A DNA stretch of 16,878 bases from Desulfurococcales archaeon (GCA_027066265.1 JAMOOB010000081.1:1-16878); one strand, 5' to 3'; positions 1-8,146 are shown, counted from the first letter of the stretch. Translations and numbers: made by a program. The notes: generated from the sequence alone by a model not told the origin.

Positions 1-1
1 T

Positions 2-529
2 GATGGTGTATGCATCGGGTATTCGTCGGCTTTCAGCTACGTAGACCTAGATCTAGACAATGAACCCGATAACAACGAGCCTAGGGGACCCCTATGCATA
101 GCTATCGAGAAGAATATTGGCAAGGGTAGGATAATCTTCGTTACGGATGCGGATCCCGCAATCAATGCCTTGATCTGGACGAACATGGATTTCCTTAGAA
201 AGCTTTTCGAGAACCGTAGCATTGCTTTAGTAGTTGATCACTGGCACCACACGCTCTACACCACGGCAAGGAACGCGCTACTCAAGGTAGCGCAACTAAT
301 CTTCGGCACCTCTCTTAGGTATCCTTTCGCGGTATCGATGAGCGTGCTGTTGATCGTAGCAACATCGAGGTTCTCCATACTTAGAGAGGGTAGAAGTACG
401 TATAGCGATAGAGAGGTGGATAGATTGATTAGGAGGATTCTAGCTAGGCATCCAGACTGGAAACGTGAAGATGTAGAGAAGGTTGTGAGGGAGGTACTAT
501 GCCTCAGAAGAACTCGGTCGAGAAGCTGA
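2..529 (+). CDS. DUF4350-like membrane protein, C-terminal part (5' end outside window)
   Basis: The frame is open from the first bases of the window to a TGA at 527-529, so the 175 residues visible are the C-terminal part of a longer protein. A stretch resembling the end of DUF4350/GldG-type extracytoplasmic domains is seen (GKGRIIFVTDADPAINALIW, around residues 46-65), followed by a hydrophobic segment near RYPFAVSMSVLLIVATSRF and a charged cytoplasmic tail with the motif HPDWKREDVEKVV. In this family the large domain sits outside the membrane and the tail faces the cytoplasm. Its stop overlaps the start of the downstream MoxR gene by 31 bases, which implies translational coupling. DUF4350 proteins commonly neighbour MoxR and DUF58 genes, and that context supports the call as much as the sequence does. 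The biochemical role is unknown. Confidence 0.7.
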   Translation, partial: DGVCIGYSSAFSYVDLDLDNEPDNNEPRGPLCIAIEKNIGKGRIIFVTDADPAINALIWTNMDFLRKLFENRSIALVVDHWHHTLYTTARNALLKVAQLIFGTSLRYPFAVSMSVLLIVATSRFSILREGRSTYSDREVDRLIRRILARHPDWKREDVEKVVREVLCLRRTRSRS

Positions 530-1440
530 ACGCAGTCATAGACGAGCTGTCTAGGTACATAGTTGGGTACGAGGATCTACTTAAGCTGATGGCTATAGCT
601 CTGGTGAGCGAAGGACACATACTCATCGAGGGACCTCCCGGTACCGGAAAGACAACGTTGGCAAAGCTCTTTGCGCAGATGATAGGAGGTACCTTTAAAC
701 GTGTTCAAATGACTCCCGATCTCCTCCCATCCGATATACTCGGTACGTACTACTACGATTTCTCGACGAGTCGATGGATCTTCAGAGAAGGCCCCATCTT
801 CGCAAACATCGTATTCGTTGACGAACTTAATCGCGCGCCTCCTAGAACGCAAGCTGCTCTACTCGAAGCAATGCAAGAGAAGCAGGTTACGATCGAGGGC
901 CATACACATGCATTGCCACAACCATTCCTTGTGTTAGCTACTCAGATGCCTGTAGGCACCGAAGGTACGTATCCTCTAACACCCGCGTTGATCGATCGAT
1001 TCGCATACATGTACCAGGTAACGTTCTTGGATCCAGAGAAAGAGGTTGAGATCCTTAACAGGATAGATCTCATCGAAACCACGCAGCCTCGAGCATTGAT
1101 GAGGTTAGAGGAAGTAATAGAATTGCAGAGAGCAGCTAGAGAGGTGTATGTATCGACGAAGATCAAGAGCTACATCGTGAATCTAGTGAACTACCTTAGG
1201 AAACAGGAAGAGGTTTCGATAGGTCCTTCGCCAAGAGCTTCCATATGGTTGATGAAGGGAGCACGTACACTAGCTCTTCTAGAGGGCTTGGATTTCGTAG
1301 TGCCTGACCACGTGAAGTGGATCGCGCCGTACGTACTTACTCACCGAATATTCCTGAAGCCAGAGGCAAGCATTGGAGGTGTATCGCCTAGGGATCTCGT
1401 TCTGAGAGCTCTTGAAAGCGTTGAGGTTCCCAAGACTTGA
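499..1440 (+). CDS. MoxR-family AAA+ ATPase
   Basis: A 313-residue protein of the usual MoxR length. It shows Walker A GPPGTGKT (residues 45-52), Walker B IVFVDE (104-109) followed by LNRAPPRTQAALLEAMQE, the MoxR-typical EGTYPLTPALIDRF stretch (about 155-168) and a sensor-2-like GPSPRA near 242. MoxR ATPases act as chaperone-like factors that assemble or activate partner complexes, usually with the DUF58/VWA protein encoded beside them, as here. The start is ATG 499, with GGAGGT three bases upstream. The gene sits inside the 3' end of the preceding gene, and its own stop overlaps the TTG start of the DUF58 gene (TTGA). One oddity: the position where MoxR proteins normally read ATQNP (sensor 1 Asn) reads ATQMP. 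Family assignment is firm; the target is unknown. Confidence 0.95.
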   Translation: MPQKNSVEKLNAVIDELSRYIVGYEDLLKLMAIALVSEGHILIEGPPGTGKTTLAKLFAQMIGGTFKRVQMTPDLLPSDILGTYYYDFSTSRWIFREGPIFANIVFVDELNRAPPRTQAALLEAMQEKQVTIEGHTHALPQPFLVLATQMPVGTEGTYPLTPALIDRFAYMYQVTFLDPEKEVEILNRIDLIETTQPRALMRLEEVIELQRAAREVYVSTKIKSYIVNLVNYLRKQEEVSIGPSPRASIWLMKGARTLALLEGLDFVVPDHVKWIAPYVLTHRIFLKPEASIGGVSPRDLVLRALESVEVPKT

Positions 1441-2741
1441 CGAAGGTTAGGCTTACGCAACGAGCGTACGCATTACTATCGGTATTCATCGTAGCGACGC
1501 TCGTAGGTATTGCTAGCCGAGATATCGTACTGCTATCTATAGCAACGATCTTCGCTACAGTCCTAGCGCTGGATCTCATCTCTCTACGCGTAAGGATTGC
1601 CAAGATGGATCTCAGCATCGAGCCGGAATCTCACGTAGTTAAGCTCTGGGCTTCCGAGAAGAAGAGTATGCGTGTAGAGCTACGAAGCAACGTTCCTTTG
1701 CTAGACGTAGAACTGGAATCGACTATCAGCTCGATTAAATCGAGGACTGCATCGAGGGCATGTACCGTACTAGAGCTCGAGATCGAGCCTCCATACGCGG
1801 GAAGGTATCGGCTTGGAGAACTACTTCTATACATACCGTCGCGGTTCGGAACCTTCCTCTACGTTCATCGCATCGATCTGGGAGTGGAAGTACTAGTCTA
1901 TCCACGTGCATGGCTACTAGCACTCGTAACGCTAACGCTTGCACGAACTGGACGCTACATTGCTGGAGAACAGGAAGTGCCGTCCTATGTACGTAGCTCT
2001 ACTGGGATCTACTACACGTCTAGGGAATACGTTCCTGGCGATCCTATCTCTAGGATAGACTGGAAGGCGAGTACGAGAACGTTGAAGCTCGTAGTCAAGG
2101 AGTTTAGGGAAGAGGTTGGTGGTGGAGAACTGCTTATCTTCGACGATAGATGCCTAGGTCCGAAGACGTGCGATGATATTGCATCTGCAGCACTATCCAT
2201 AGCGTTAGCATCGTATCTCCGATCCATTCCAATAACGTTGGTATCTCTAAATCGAAGACAGCTACTTGCAACGGATTCCCTTACAGCGTTGGTAATCCTA
2301 GCTAAGCAAGTACTCGAAATGAAGATCGTTGAGGATCTCGATCCTTACGAAATTCTTCCACCAGCTACGAGAAGAGAGCTAGCTACACTTCTAGAAATCA
2401 AGGTTTCCGAACCTATGGAGATAGAACTCGAGAAGATTATTCCTAGGATAGCCTCCATAGGCACTTCTACGAGAATCGTCACTACGTTGATACACAACGT
2501 ATATGAGGTACTTAACCTCGTTGAACAGTTGAAGATGAAAGGTCTCGAGGTGTCGATTTACGTACCGGGTAAGCCGTGGATCGATGTTCGAGATCTAGAG
2601 AATGCATGCATTGCTTACCAAACGTATCGCCTAGCGTTATCAAAGCTAGAAGCTTTAGGTTGTAGAATCGAGGTCATCGATAGGGATGTACTACGCAAGC
2701 AACTCAACTACGCTACATCACTCAAGGAATTCCTTTGGTAA
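1437..2741 (+). CDS. DUF58 domain protein (MoxR partner)
   Basis: A 434-residue protein. Two hydrophobic segments near the N-terminus (about residues 10-45) anchor it in the membrane. The DUF58 signature lies around residues 180-225 (GIYYTSREYVPGDPISRIDW, then KASTRTLKLVVKEF), followed by GGELLIFDD, the start of a VWA-like fold. DUF58 proteins are almost always encoded next to MoxR ATPases and are thought to be the membrane partner that the ATPase acts on. The TTG start at 1437 overlaps the MoxR stop, with GAGGTT upstream at about 1424-1429. A C-terminal alpha/beta region of about 100 residues follows the core. The next gene begins 23 bases downstream on the same strand, so the unit probably continues. 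Confidence 0.93.
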   Translation: MTKVRLTQRAYALLSVFIVATLVGIASRDIVLLSIATIFATVLALDLISLRVRIAKMDLSIEPESHVVKLWASEKKSMRVELRSNVPLLDVELESTISSIKSRTASRACTVLELEIEPPYAGRYRLGELLLYIPSRFGTFLYVHRIDLGVEVLVYPRAWLLALVTLTLARTGRYIAGEQEVPSYVRSSTGIYYTSREYVPGDPISRIDWKASTRTLKLVVKEFREEVGGGELLIFDDRCLGPKTCDDIASAALSIALASYLRSIPITLVSLNRRQLLATDSLTALVILAKQVLEMKIVEDLDPYEILPPATRRELATLLEIKVSEPMEIELEKIIPRIASIGTSTRIVTTLIHNVYEVLNLVEQLKMKGLEVSIYVPGKPWIDVRDLENACIAYQTYRLALSKLEALGCRIEVIDRDVLRKQLNYATSLKEFLW

Positions 2742-2764
2742 GCCTAGCGATAAGGTAGAGAAAC

Positions 2765-3655
2765 ATGGTTAGAAAGTTAACGCTTTCAACCGTAGCGATA
2801 CTCGTAGAGAGCATACGAAGCGCTAGCTGCATTCCTCTAATCCTATCGCTAAGCGTTGCAATAGCTATCGTGAGCTCGATAGATCTCTCTATAGAGGTAG
2901 GGAAAGGACTCCTTACACAACGCATTGCTACACCAGGCACTACGAACGTAGTTACGTTGTCAGGAAGCGATACCATTATGTGCTTCGCAACGCTATGCAA
3001 TGGCACCGATTGCTACGATAATGCTATCATCGTAATCTCGAAGAATATCGATTCTCCATGCATAGGCAAAGCACTTAAACGCGCCCTAGGATGGAAGCAG
3101 TACATCGTCGCTGTAGATATGCATCGAATAGAGATTTCGCGTACATGCCGTAGCAACTTGTACGATCCTTACATAGCGATACCATCTAGACTCCTTCCCG
3201 GCATCTCTACATCTAGATGCTTTGCCGTAGGTATCGATAAACGAGATGTAATTGCTGCGATCAGTAATTACTTTGTTAAAGAGTTGTCTGAGAACCTAGT
3301 TCTAGCGAAGGTACTCATCCTCGTAAGCTACGCTTTGATAGTGCCACCGATAGCAAAGAGATTCATTGATCGAATACAGATAGTTTTCGAGAGCCTTAAG
3401 TATTGTGGTATTGCTAAGAGGGAGCTCACTGCTTCAACGATTCTGTTCTCTATCCTACTCGCAACACTATCGACGATTCTAGGCATAGCTTTCGCAACGA
3501 TGGCCATACACGTAGCCACAACGCTAATCAAGTGCTTCGGGATCCTCATAGCTACGAGACCTCTTCCAAGCACTGCTGCTATCGGTCTCTACCTCGCATA
3601 CTCTACAGCGATTGCATGCTTCTCGATCGTTATGGAGGTGAAGAAACGTGTTTAG
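2765..3655 (+). CDS. FtsX/MacB-like ABC transporter permease, first of two
   Basis: A 296-residue protein with the topology of a half-size FtsX permease: one TM near residues 22-42, an extracytoplasmic domain of about 140 residues, then three TMs near 181-199, 224-252 and 268-290. The sequence between TM2 and TM3 (FESLKYCGIAKRELTASTI, 208-226) matches the FtsX pattern in which a short coupling helix contacts the ATPase. The extracytoplasmic part has six cysteines (73, 78, 83, 99, 128, 152), which could form three disulfides. The ATG at 2765 has a weak GGTAGAG upstream. The stop overlaps the next permease start by eight bases. With the second permease and the ATPase at 6253-6915 it would form a type VII (MacB/LolCDE-like) ABC system. 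Substrate unknown. Confidence 0.75.
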   Translation: MVRKLTLSTVAILVESIRSASCIPLILSLSVAIAIVSSIDLSIEVGKGLLTQRIATPGTTNVVTLSGSDTIMCFATLCNGTDCYDNAIIVISKNIDSPCIGKALKRALGWKQYIVAVDMHRIEISRTCRSNLYDPYIAIPSRLLPGISTSRCFAVGIDKRDVIAAISNYFVKELSENLVLAKVLILVSYALIVPPIAKRFIDRIQIVFESLKYCGIAKRELTASTILFSILLATLSTILGIAFATMAIHVATTLIKCFGILIATRPLPSTAAIGLYLAYSTAIACFSIVMEVKKRV

Positions 3656-4724
3656 CGAAATAGTTACAACGTTCAAGGTACTGGCGAGGATCCTATGGAT
3701 ACCGTTCTTCGTTGTTTCGCTACTCATTATGCTAAGCGTAGACATACTCTTAGGAATTACGCAGAACTACTACGAATTCTATCGCATCGTTGTACCTACA
3801 CAGAGGAACTCCATTGTTGTCAGCAGTCTTAGCATAGCTCCCTTCACATCGATTATCGACGTACGTACCTTGAGCTCGAAACTACGTGGACTCGATGTAG
3901 AGATAGAGACCGTAACGACGACCTTGGCATTGTTGGGAGATAGAGTTGTAGTAGTTCTTGGAGTAGACAATCTTTCTAAGCAATGCTTGTACTGTTGTTA
4001 CGTTGGTAAGAGACTTGCCGAGAAACTAAGTATTTCGAAAGGAGACTTGATCTCGTTATCAACGCCGTTCCTACGATCATCCGTAGTGCTTCGAGTCGTT
4101 GACATAGTCGATGATTCCAAGCACGAAGATATGATCTTGGCACCCATCGAAATCGTTAGATTACTGCGTGCTATGTCGTATAGACAAGCATCGCTTGCCA
4201 TAATCAAGTGTCGAAACGCATCTACGTTGGAGGAAGTGTTGAGAATCTTAGGAGTATCTACACCTCCTACCCAGCTCATCGAGCAAGCATTTCTAGCACT
4301 CAACATTGTAGGTAAACGAATCGAAGTACGTAGATTCGAGAACCTTGAAGATATCTACCTTGCTAGGATTGGCATACCTAGAACGGTCATGCTTATACTA
4401 AACATAGCTCTGAGCATCGTGATCGCAACCGGACTCTACTTCTTTTCAAGCAACGTTCAAGCACTTACGCATAGAGCTCTCGAAGTTCTTACAATGATTG
4501 GAGTAACCAAACGCATTATCACGATCTCAACGATCTTTGTAGCAATTAGCGCACTAATTGCTGCATCCACCATCTCCATGACTATGATCAAGATACTCAG
4601 ATTCTCTATATCGATAGCTAGCTTCTCGTTGATCATCGACATAGACCTCGCAATGCATGCATTGATCACCATAATCATGGCATTGATAGTAGTGGTAGGG
4701 GTGTGGAGAGGGTTGAGACAATGA
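3648..4724 (+). CDS. FtsX/MacB-like ABC transporter permease, second of two
   Basis: A 358-residue protein with one N-terminal TM (about residues 14-36), a long extracytoplasmic domain, and three C-terminal TMs (about 247-266, 290-312, 328-352). The domain contains a MacB_PCD-like stretch (YVGKRLAEKLSISKGDLISL, 118-137, then VVLRVVDIVDD). The FtsX coupling-helix pattern HRALEVLTMIGVTKRIITIS follows TM2. The GTG start at 3648 has a strong GGAGGTG seven bases upstream, inside the preceding gene. The stop overlaps the ATG of the next gene as ATGA. The two permeases are different proteins, so a heterodimer as in LolC/LolE is plausible. Cysteines are at 113, 116, 117 and 188, all on the same face as those of the first permease. 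Confidence 0.8.
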   Translation: MFSEIVTTFKVLARILWIPFFVVSLLIMLSVDILLGITQNYYEFYRIVVPTQRNSIVVSSLSIAPFTSIIDVRTLSSKLRGLDVEIETVTTTLALLGDRVVVVLGVDNLSKQCLYCCYVGKRLAEKLSISKGDLISLSTPFLRSSVVLRVVDIVDDSKHEDMILAPIEIVRLLRAMSYRQASLAIIKCRNASTLEEVLRILGVSTPPTQLIEQAFLALNIVGKRIEVRRFENLEDIYLARIGIPRTVMLILNIALSIVIATGLYFFSSNVQALTHRALEVLTMIGVTKRIITISTIFVAISALIAASTISMTMIKILRFSISIASFSLIIDIDLAMHALITIIMALIVVVGVWRGLRQ

Positions 4725-6262
4725 ATGTAAACAAAGCATTGTTTCTAGCACTCCTAATCGTGCTACCTATCCATGCACTACACTTCCTTATCCAAGGAGT
4801 TCCATTCTCTACCGATGTATGGCCTCTAATACATGCTTCCGAGAAACTAGTCGAGAATCCACGGGTTAAGATATGGATAGATAAGGAATTCGATGGGTAT
4901 AACAATCATTGGCCCGGTGTAATCCTAAGCGCTGCAATGGTATCGATGGTTACTGGGCTAAGCATTGAAGTAGTATATAGCCTATGTTTAACAACCATTC
5001 TTTGCCTAGCTGTAAGCACGTTGCTATACTCATACGTATCGCGATTCGATCACGAGTATGCATGGATATCAGTGTTGGTATTCTGTTGCGTACCTTCGTT
5101 AACGATCTTCACATCAACAACGTTGAAGGAAGTGTATTGCTATCCAATAGTATTCACGATCTTGTTGCTTCCATTGATAAGCTCGATACGTCGAGCACTA
5201 GTCCTAGTACCGCTACTCTCGGTGGCAGCATCCTTATCTCATCACCTAGCGACGCTCGTCGCGATAGCATCTGCTTTAAACATAGGTGTTCTAGCTATTC
5301 GAGACGATGTTCTAGGTCGAGGAAAGTTCCTCAATCTTGGGGTGAAGCACCTCGTCATCGGGATGATTATGCTGAGCGTTTTTACTGTATACTACTTAGT
5401 CTATGGATGCATAGGGTTCAGGGTAACGATTCTACTCAACGATTTAATAACATTGGTTCTGTACGCAATAGCTATACATACAATCCTAACTCTTGTAAGC
5501 ATACGAAGAACTAATTCTATGGACAGCATCAGGGTTACAGCACTGCTCGCAGCAATAGTTTTACTGCTTCTGAGCATCAAACTTAACATAGTCTATGGTT
5601 TAAGGATTCCCGAGCTGAACGCTCTAGCTCCCTACGCACTTCCGATAGTGTTGCTGTTGATACCACGGATAAGGTATGTAACCTTTCTTGCGCGTGGAAT
5701 CACCGCTACGGTGATCATATTCGCTAGCTTTGCAACGTTCGCAAAACCAGTACTATCTAATGCACTTCATAGAATCCTCAACTACTTAGCATATTCCTTC
5801 AGCACGACTATCTACGACGTACGTAGTACATCGAGAAAGATCCTTGTCTATACGGTCTTAACGCTATGCATACTCACAACGATATCGATTCAACTAAGCA
5901 TAGATCTGGGCTTGGATAAGATCTCCTTCTACTGGCTCTACACCAAGGAAGACGTTGCGCTAAGCAACGTTCTTCGAAACTTCGTAGACAGCAACGTTGA
6001 AGTACTAGGAGGTGCAAAACTTGAATACGTACTCATACCCTTCATAAGGGTAGGCATCACCAACACTATCAAGTCGTTGTTGCATGGCAAGCTCGAGGAA
6101 AACGAAGTACTGCTGCTATCTCGACAGAGTGTAGAGAAGGGGCTAGTCATAGGATTGAACACGTACGAAACACCATCGTGGAGAACCCTCGATAGGGAGT
6201 GCTCGCTGATAGTTTCTTCGAGTAACTGGCACGGCTACGTAGGTGCATGTATATGGAGTTGA
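4721..6262 (+). CDS. Polytopic membrane protein, GT-C glycosyltransferase-like (tentative)
   Basis: A 513-residue protein with about 12 hydrophobic segments and a soluble C-terminal region of roughly 110 residues. I chose ATG 4721 because it overlaps the upstream stop (ATGA) and has GGAGAGGG about eight bases before it; a GTG at 4703 would add six residues. GT-C-like points: an acidic first outer loop (STDVW, then KIWIDKEFDGYNNHWPG, about residues 31-65), a buried SLSHHLATL in a middle TM (about 172-180), and a C-terminal domain beginning after KISFYWLYTKEDVALSNVLR. These resemble archaeal GT39/DUF2206-type enzymes, which use a lipid-phosphate sugar and face outward. I do not recognise a specific family, so this could be a different multi-TM protein. 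It lies between two ABC permeases and their ATPase in an overlapping gene string, which suggests joint function. Confidence 0.55.
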   Translation: MNVNKALFLALLIVLPIHALHFLIQGVPFSTDVWPLIHASEKLVENPRVKIWIDKEFDGYNNHWPGVILSAAMVSMVTGLSIEVVYSLCLTTILCLAVSTLLYSYVSRFDHEYAWISVLVFCCVPSLTIFTSTTLKEVYCYPIVFTILLLPLISSIRRALVLVPLLSVAASLSHHLATLVAIASALNIGVLAIRDDVLGRGKFLNLGVKHLVIGMIMLSVFTVYYLVYGCIGFRVTILLNDLITLVLYAIAIHTILTLVSIRRTNSMDSIRVTALLAAIVLLLLSIKLNIVYGLRIPELNALAPYALPIVLLLIPRIRYVTFLARGITATVIIFASFATFAKPVLSNALHRILNYLAYSFSTTIYDVRSTSRKILVYTVLTLCILTTISIQLSIDLGLDKISFYWLYTKEDVALSNVLRNFVDSNVEVLGGAKLEYVLIPFIRVGITNTIKSLLHGKLEENEVLLLSRQSVEKGLVIGLNTYETPSWRTLDRECSLIVSSSNWHGYVGACIWS

Positions 6263-6915
6263 TGAAGATGAGAAACGTTGTTAAACGTTACGGTAGTACC
6301 GAAGTTCTTCGCGGGATCGATCTATCGATCTCGTCAAGAGACATCATTACGATTCGTGGTAGGAGCGGTGTTGGAAAGACAACGCTGTGTCGTATAGCTT
6401 CGCTCATAGAGATTCCAGATGAAGGATACGTAGAGTTCATGGGAATCGACGTTTCGAAAGCTAGCGATTCTCTAAGATCGTCACTGAGACTTAAGTACAT
6501 CGGTTACGTGGATCAGCACTACACCCTTATACCACACCTAACGGTTGAAAAGAACGTCGAACTACCCTTAGCGTTGCTCGGCATCGAACGAAGGAAACGA
6601 CGAGAGAAAGTTCGTAGAGTTCTCGAGATGCTTGGTCTCAAAGATAAGGAAGATAGGTACCCTCATCAGCTCTCGGGAGGAGAGAGACAACGTGTAGCGA
6701 TTGCTCGAGCAATAGTCAAGGAACCCAAGCTCTTGGTGATGGACGAACCTTTCTCTAATCTCGATGACGAAACCCGAACGATAGTGGTAGAGATATTGAA
6801 GAGTCTAGTTCGAGAAAACGAGTGTGCACTAATCGTGACTACCACCGACCTCAACTTCGCTCTCAGCAAAAGAACATACATGCTTAGGCAAGGAAAGCTC
6901 GAAGAAGTACTGTGA
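6253..6915 (+). CDS. ABC transporter ATP-binding protein (LolD/MacB type)
   Basis: About 220 residues, a single nucleotide-binding domain. Visible motifs in order: A-loop region NVVKRYGSTEVLRGIDL, Walker A GRSGVGKTT, Q-loop GYVDQHYTLIPHLTVEKNV, signature LSGGERQR, Walker B LLVMDEPFSNLD, and, where the H-loop His would be, VTTTDLNFA. The last is notable: the usual switch His (TH) reads TTD. The start is ambiguous: ATG codons occur at 6247, 6253, 6262 and 6268. AGGTG at 6241-6245 favours 6253; GGAG at 6254-6257 favours 6262, where the ATG overlaps the upstream stop as TGATG. It is the only ATPase in the string and is the natural energiser of the two FtsX-like permeases upstream. Confidence 0.93.
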   Translation: MELMKMRNVVKRYGSTEVLRGIDLSISSRDIITIRGRSGVGKTTLCRIASLIEIPDEGYVEFMGIDVSKASDSLRSSLRLKYIGYVDQHYTLIPHLTVEKNVELPLALLGIERRKRREKVRRVLEMLGLKDKEDRYPHQLSGGERQRVAIARAIVKEPKLLVMDEPFSNLDDETRTIVVEILKSLVRENECALIVTTTDLNFALSKRTYMLRQGKLEEVL

Positions 6916-7201
6916 AGCGATACCATTGCCTACAGCGCGTCAATGCCTACAATGAGTGGATTCACATCCATCGCTACTTCACGATGCCTATTCAAACCAT
7001 ATTCGCTACCACGAATACCGCCCTCTGCGCATCCTAGCAGAGATAGATATCTAAATCAACGATCGCTCTCACTCCATCTCTTCAAGTACCGTTCATGGAA
7101 GAGCTATGAATTCTATAGAATAGGATCCCCAACGCAAAACTATCAAGCTATCACAGTTCTAAACTCTGTTACGTATCTAATCGTTGTGTGAGGGAGATCA
7201 A
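6916..7201. other. Intergenic region between the ABC ATPase and the epimerase gene
   Basis: These 286 bases hold no gene I can support. The only long frame (82 codons, plus strand, 6943-7191) is rich in Ser, Arg and Pro with no domain-like pattern. Visible structure: a six-bp hairpin CTCTGC/GCAGAG at 7023-7042 with an eight-base loop, a perfect AGATATCT palindrome at 7045-7052, and a perfect 12-bp palindrome ATTCTATAGAAT at 7110-7121. A weak TATA-like TTCTAAA at 7158-7164 would place transcription start near 7185 and leave a short leader carrying the GGGAGA ribosome site. No T-run terminator was seen after 6915. Confidence 0.4.
7158..7164 (+). promoter_or_regulatory. Weak BoxA candidate for the epimerase gene
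   Basis: TTCTAAA lies about 38-44 bases before ATG 7202. With the usual archaeal BoxA-to-start distance of about 25 bases, the transcript would begin near 7185 and include the ribosome site GGGAGA at 7192-7197. The match to consensus is poor and no BRE was identified, so this is a guess based on position. Confidence 0.25.
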
Positions 7202-8146
7202 ATGCTTGTAGTGGTAACAGGTGGTGCTGGCTTCATTGGTTCCCATCTATGTGTATACCTCAAGGAATGCGGATTCGATGTGATTGCGATAGACAATCTT
7301 TCTAGGGCTTCTAGCTATGGGAGAGAGCTTCTGCGGAGGTATGGTATCGAGTTGAGGGTTGCGGACGTAAGAGATTGCGATGCTCTTCGTAAGGTTCTTC
7401 ATGGATGCAGTATCGTTGTTCACGCCGCTGCTCTCATAGATGCTTTCGAATCTATGGAGATTCCCGAGCTGTATAGCGATTCCAATGTTACGGGAACCGT
7501 AGTAGTTACAAAGCTCTGCACAAAGCTCGGAGTTGAGAAGCTCATCTTCTTTAGCTCGGCTGCTGTATACGGAGAACCTAGGTACGTACCAATCGATGAG
7601 AATCATCCTACGAATCCCACCAATCCCTATGGTGCTTCGAAGCTTGCTGCCGAGATCTTTATCCAGACCATGTCTCGTAGTCACGGTCTGCGATACGTGA
7701 TTCTAAGGCTCTTCAACGTGTATGGACCGGGTCAAAGCTCTGCGTATGCAGGTCTCATCTCCAAGACCATCGATAGAGTTCTACGTGGTGAACCTCCGAT
7801 TATCTATGGAAGCGGTAAGCAGACTCGAGACTTCATCTACGTGAAGGACGTTGTAGAGATCGTGAAGCGTTGCATCGAGCTCGACATAGTTAACGAGATC
7901 ATTAACGTGGGTACGGGGCGAGAGTACACGGTGCTCGAGGTCGTAGACACGATACTCCGAATCATGGGTAGAGCCAATTTGAAACCCGTGTTCTACCCAC
8001 CTAGACCGGGAGATGTAGCGAGGAGCTGTGCCGATATCTCGAAGATGATTCAATTGCTTGGATATAGACCTAGGTACAGCTTGGAGGAAGGTATACGCGA
8101 AACGATTTCAGCTCTACTCACGTATCGAGGGAATGCTAGGTCGTAG
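7202..8146 (+). CDS. NAD-dependent nucleotide-sugar epimerase/dehydratase (GalE-like, extended SDR)
   Basis: A 314-residue extended short-chain dehydrogenase/reductase. The Rossmann motif GGAGFIG is at residues 7-13, Asp at the end of strand 2 (AIDNLSR, 29-35) points to NAD, SSAAVYGEP (118-126) supplies the catalytic Ser region, and the catalytic YGASK is at 143-147. The later RLFNVYGPGQ and YGSGKQTRDFIYVKDVV segments are typical of UDP-glucose/galactose 4-epimerases and related enzymes. Exact sugar specificity cannot be read from the sequence. ATG 7202 is preferred because GGGAGA lies five bases before it; a TTG at 7184 would add six residues with no matching site. The 3' end overlaps the convergent TauE/SafE gene by 11 bases. 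It probably supplies activated sugars for surface glycans. Confidence 0.92.
   Translation: MLVVVTGGAGFIGSHLCVYLKECGFDVIAIDNLSRASSYGRELLRRYGIELRVADVRDCDALRKVLHGCSIVVHAAALIDAFESMEIPELYSDSNVTGTVVVTKLCTKLGVEKLIFFSSAAVYGEPRYVPIDENHPTNPTNPYGASKLAAEIFIQTMSRSHGLRYVILRLFNVYGPGQSSAYAGLISKTIDRVLRGEPPIIYGSGKQTRDFIYVKDVVEIVKRCIELDIVNEIINVGTGREYTVLEVVDTILRIMGRANLKPVFYPPRPGDVARSCADISKMIQLLGYRPRYSLEEGIRETISALLTYRGNARS

Noticed and set aside
4984..5514. 176-codon plus-strand ORF
   Set aside because: It lies wholly inside the polytopic membrane protein gene in another frame and has a random Ser/Arg/His-rich composition.
6943..7191. 82-codon plus-strand ORF in the intergenic gap
   Set aside because: No domain pattern, Ser/Arg/Pro-rich, no convincing ribosome site, and it overlaps the probable epimerase leader.
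7247..7684. 145-codon minus-strand ORF
   Set aside because: Antisense to the epimerase, whose Rossmann and YxxxK motifs are clear.
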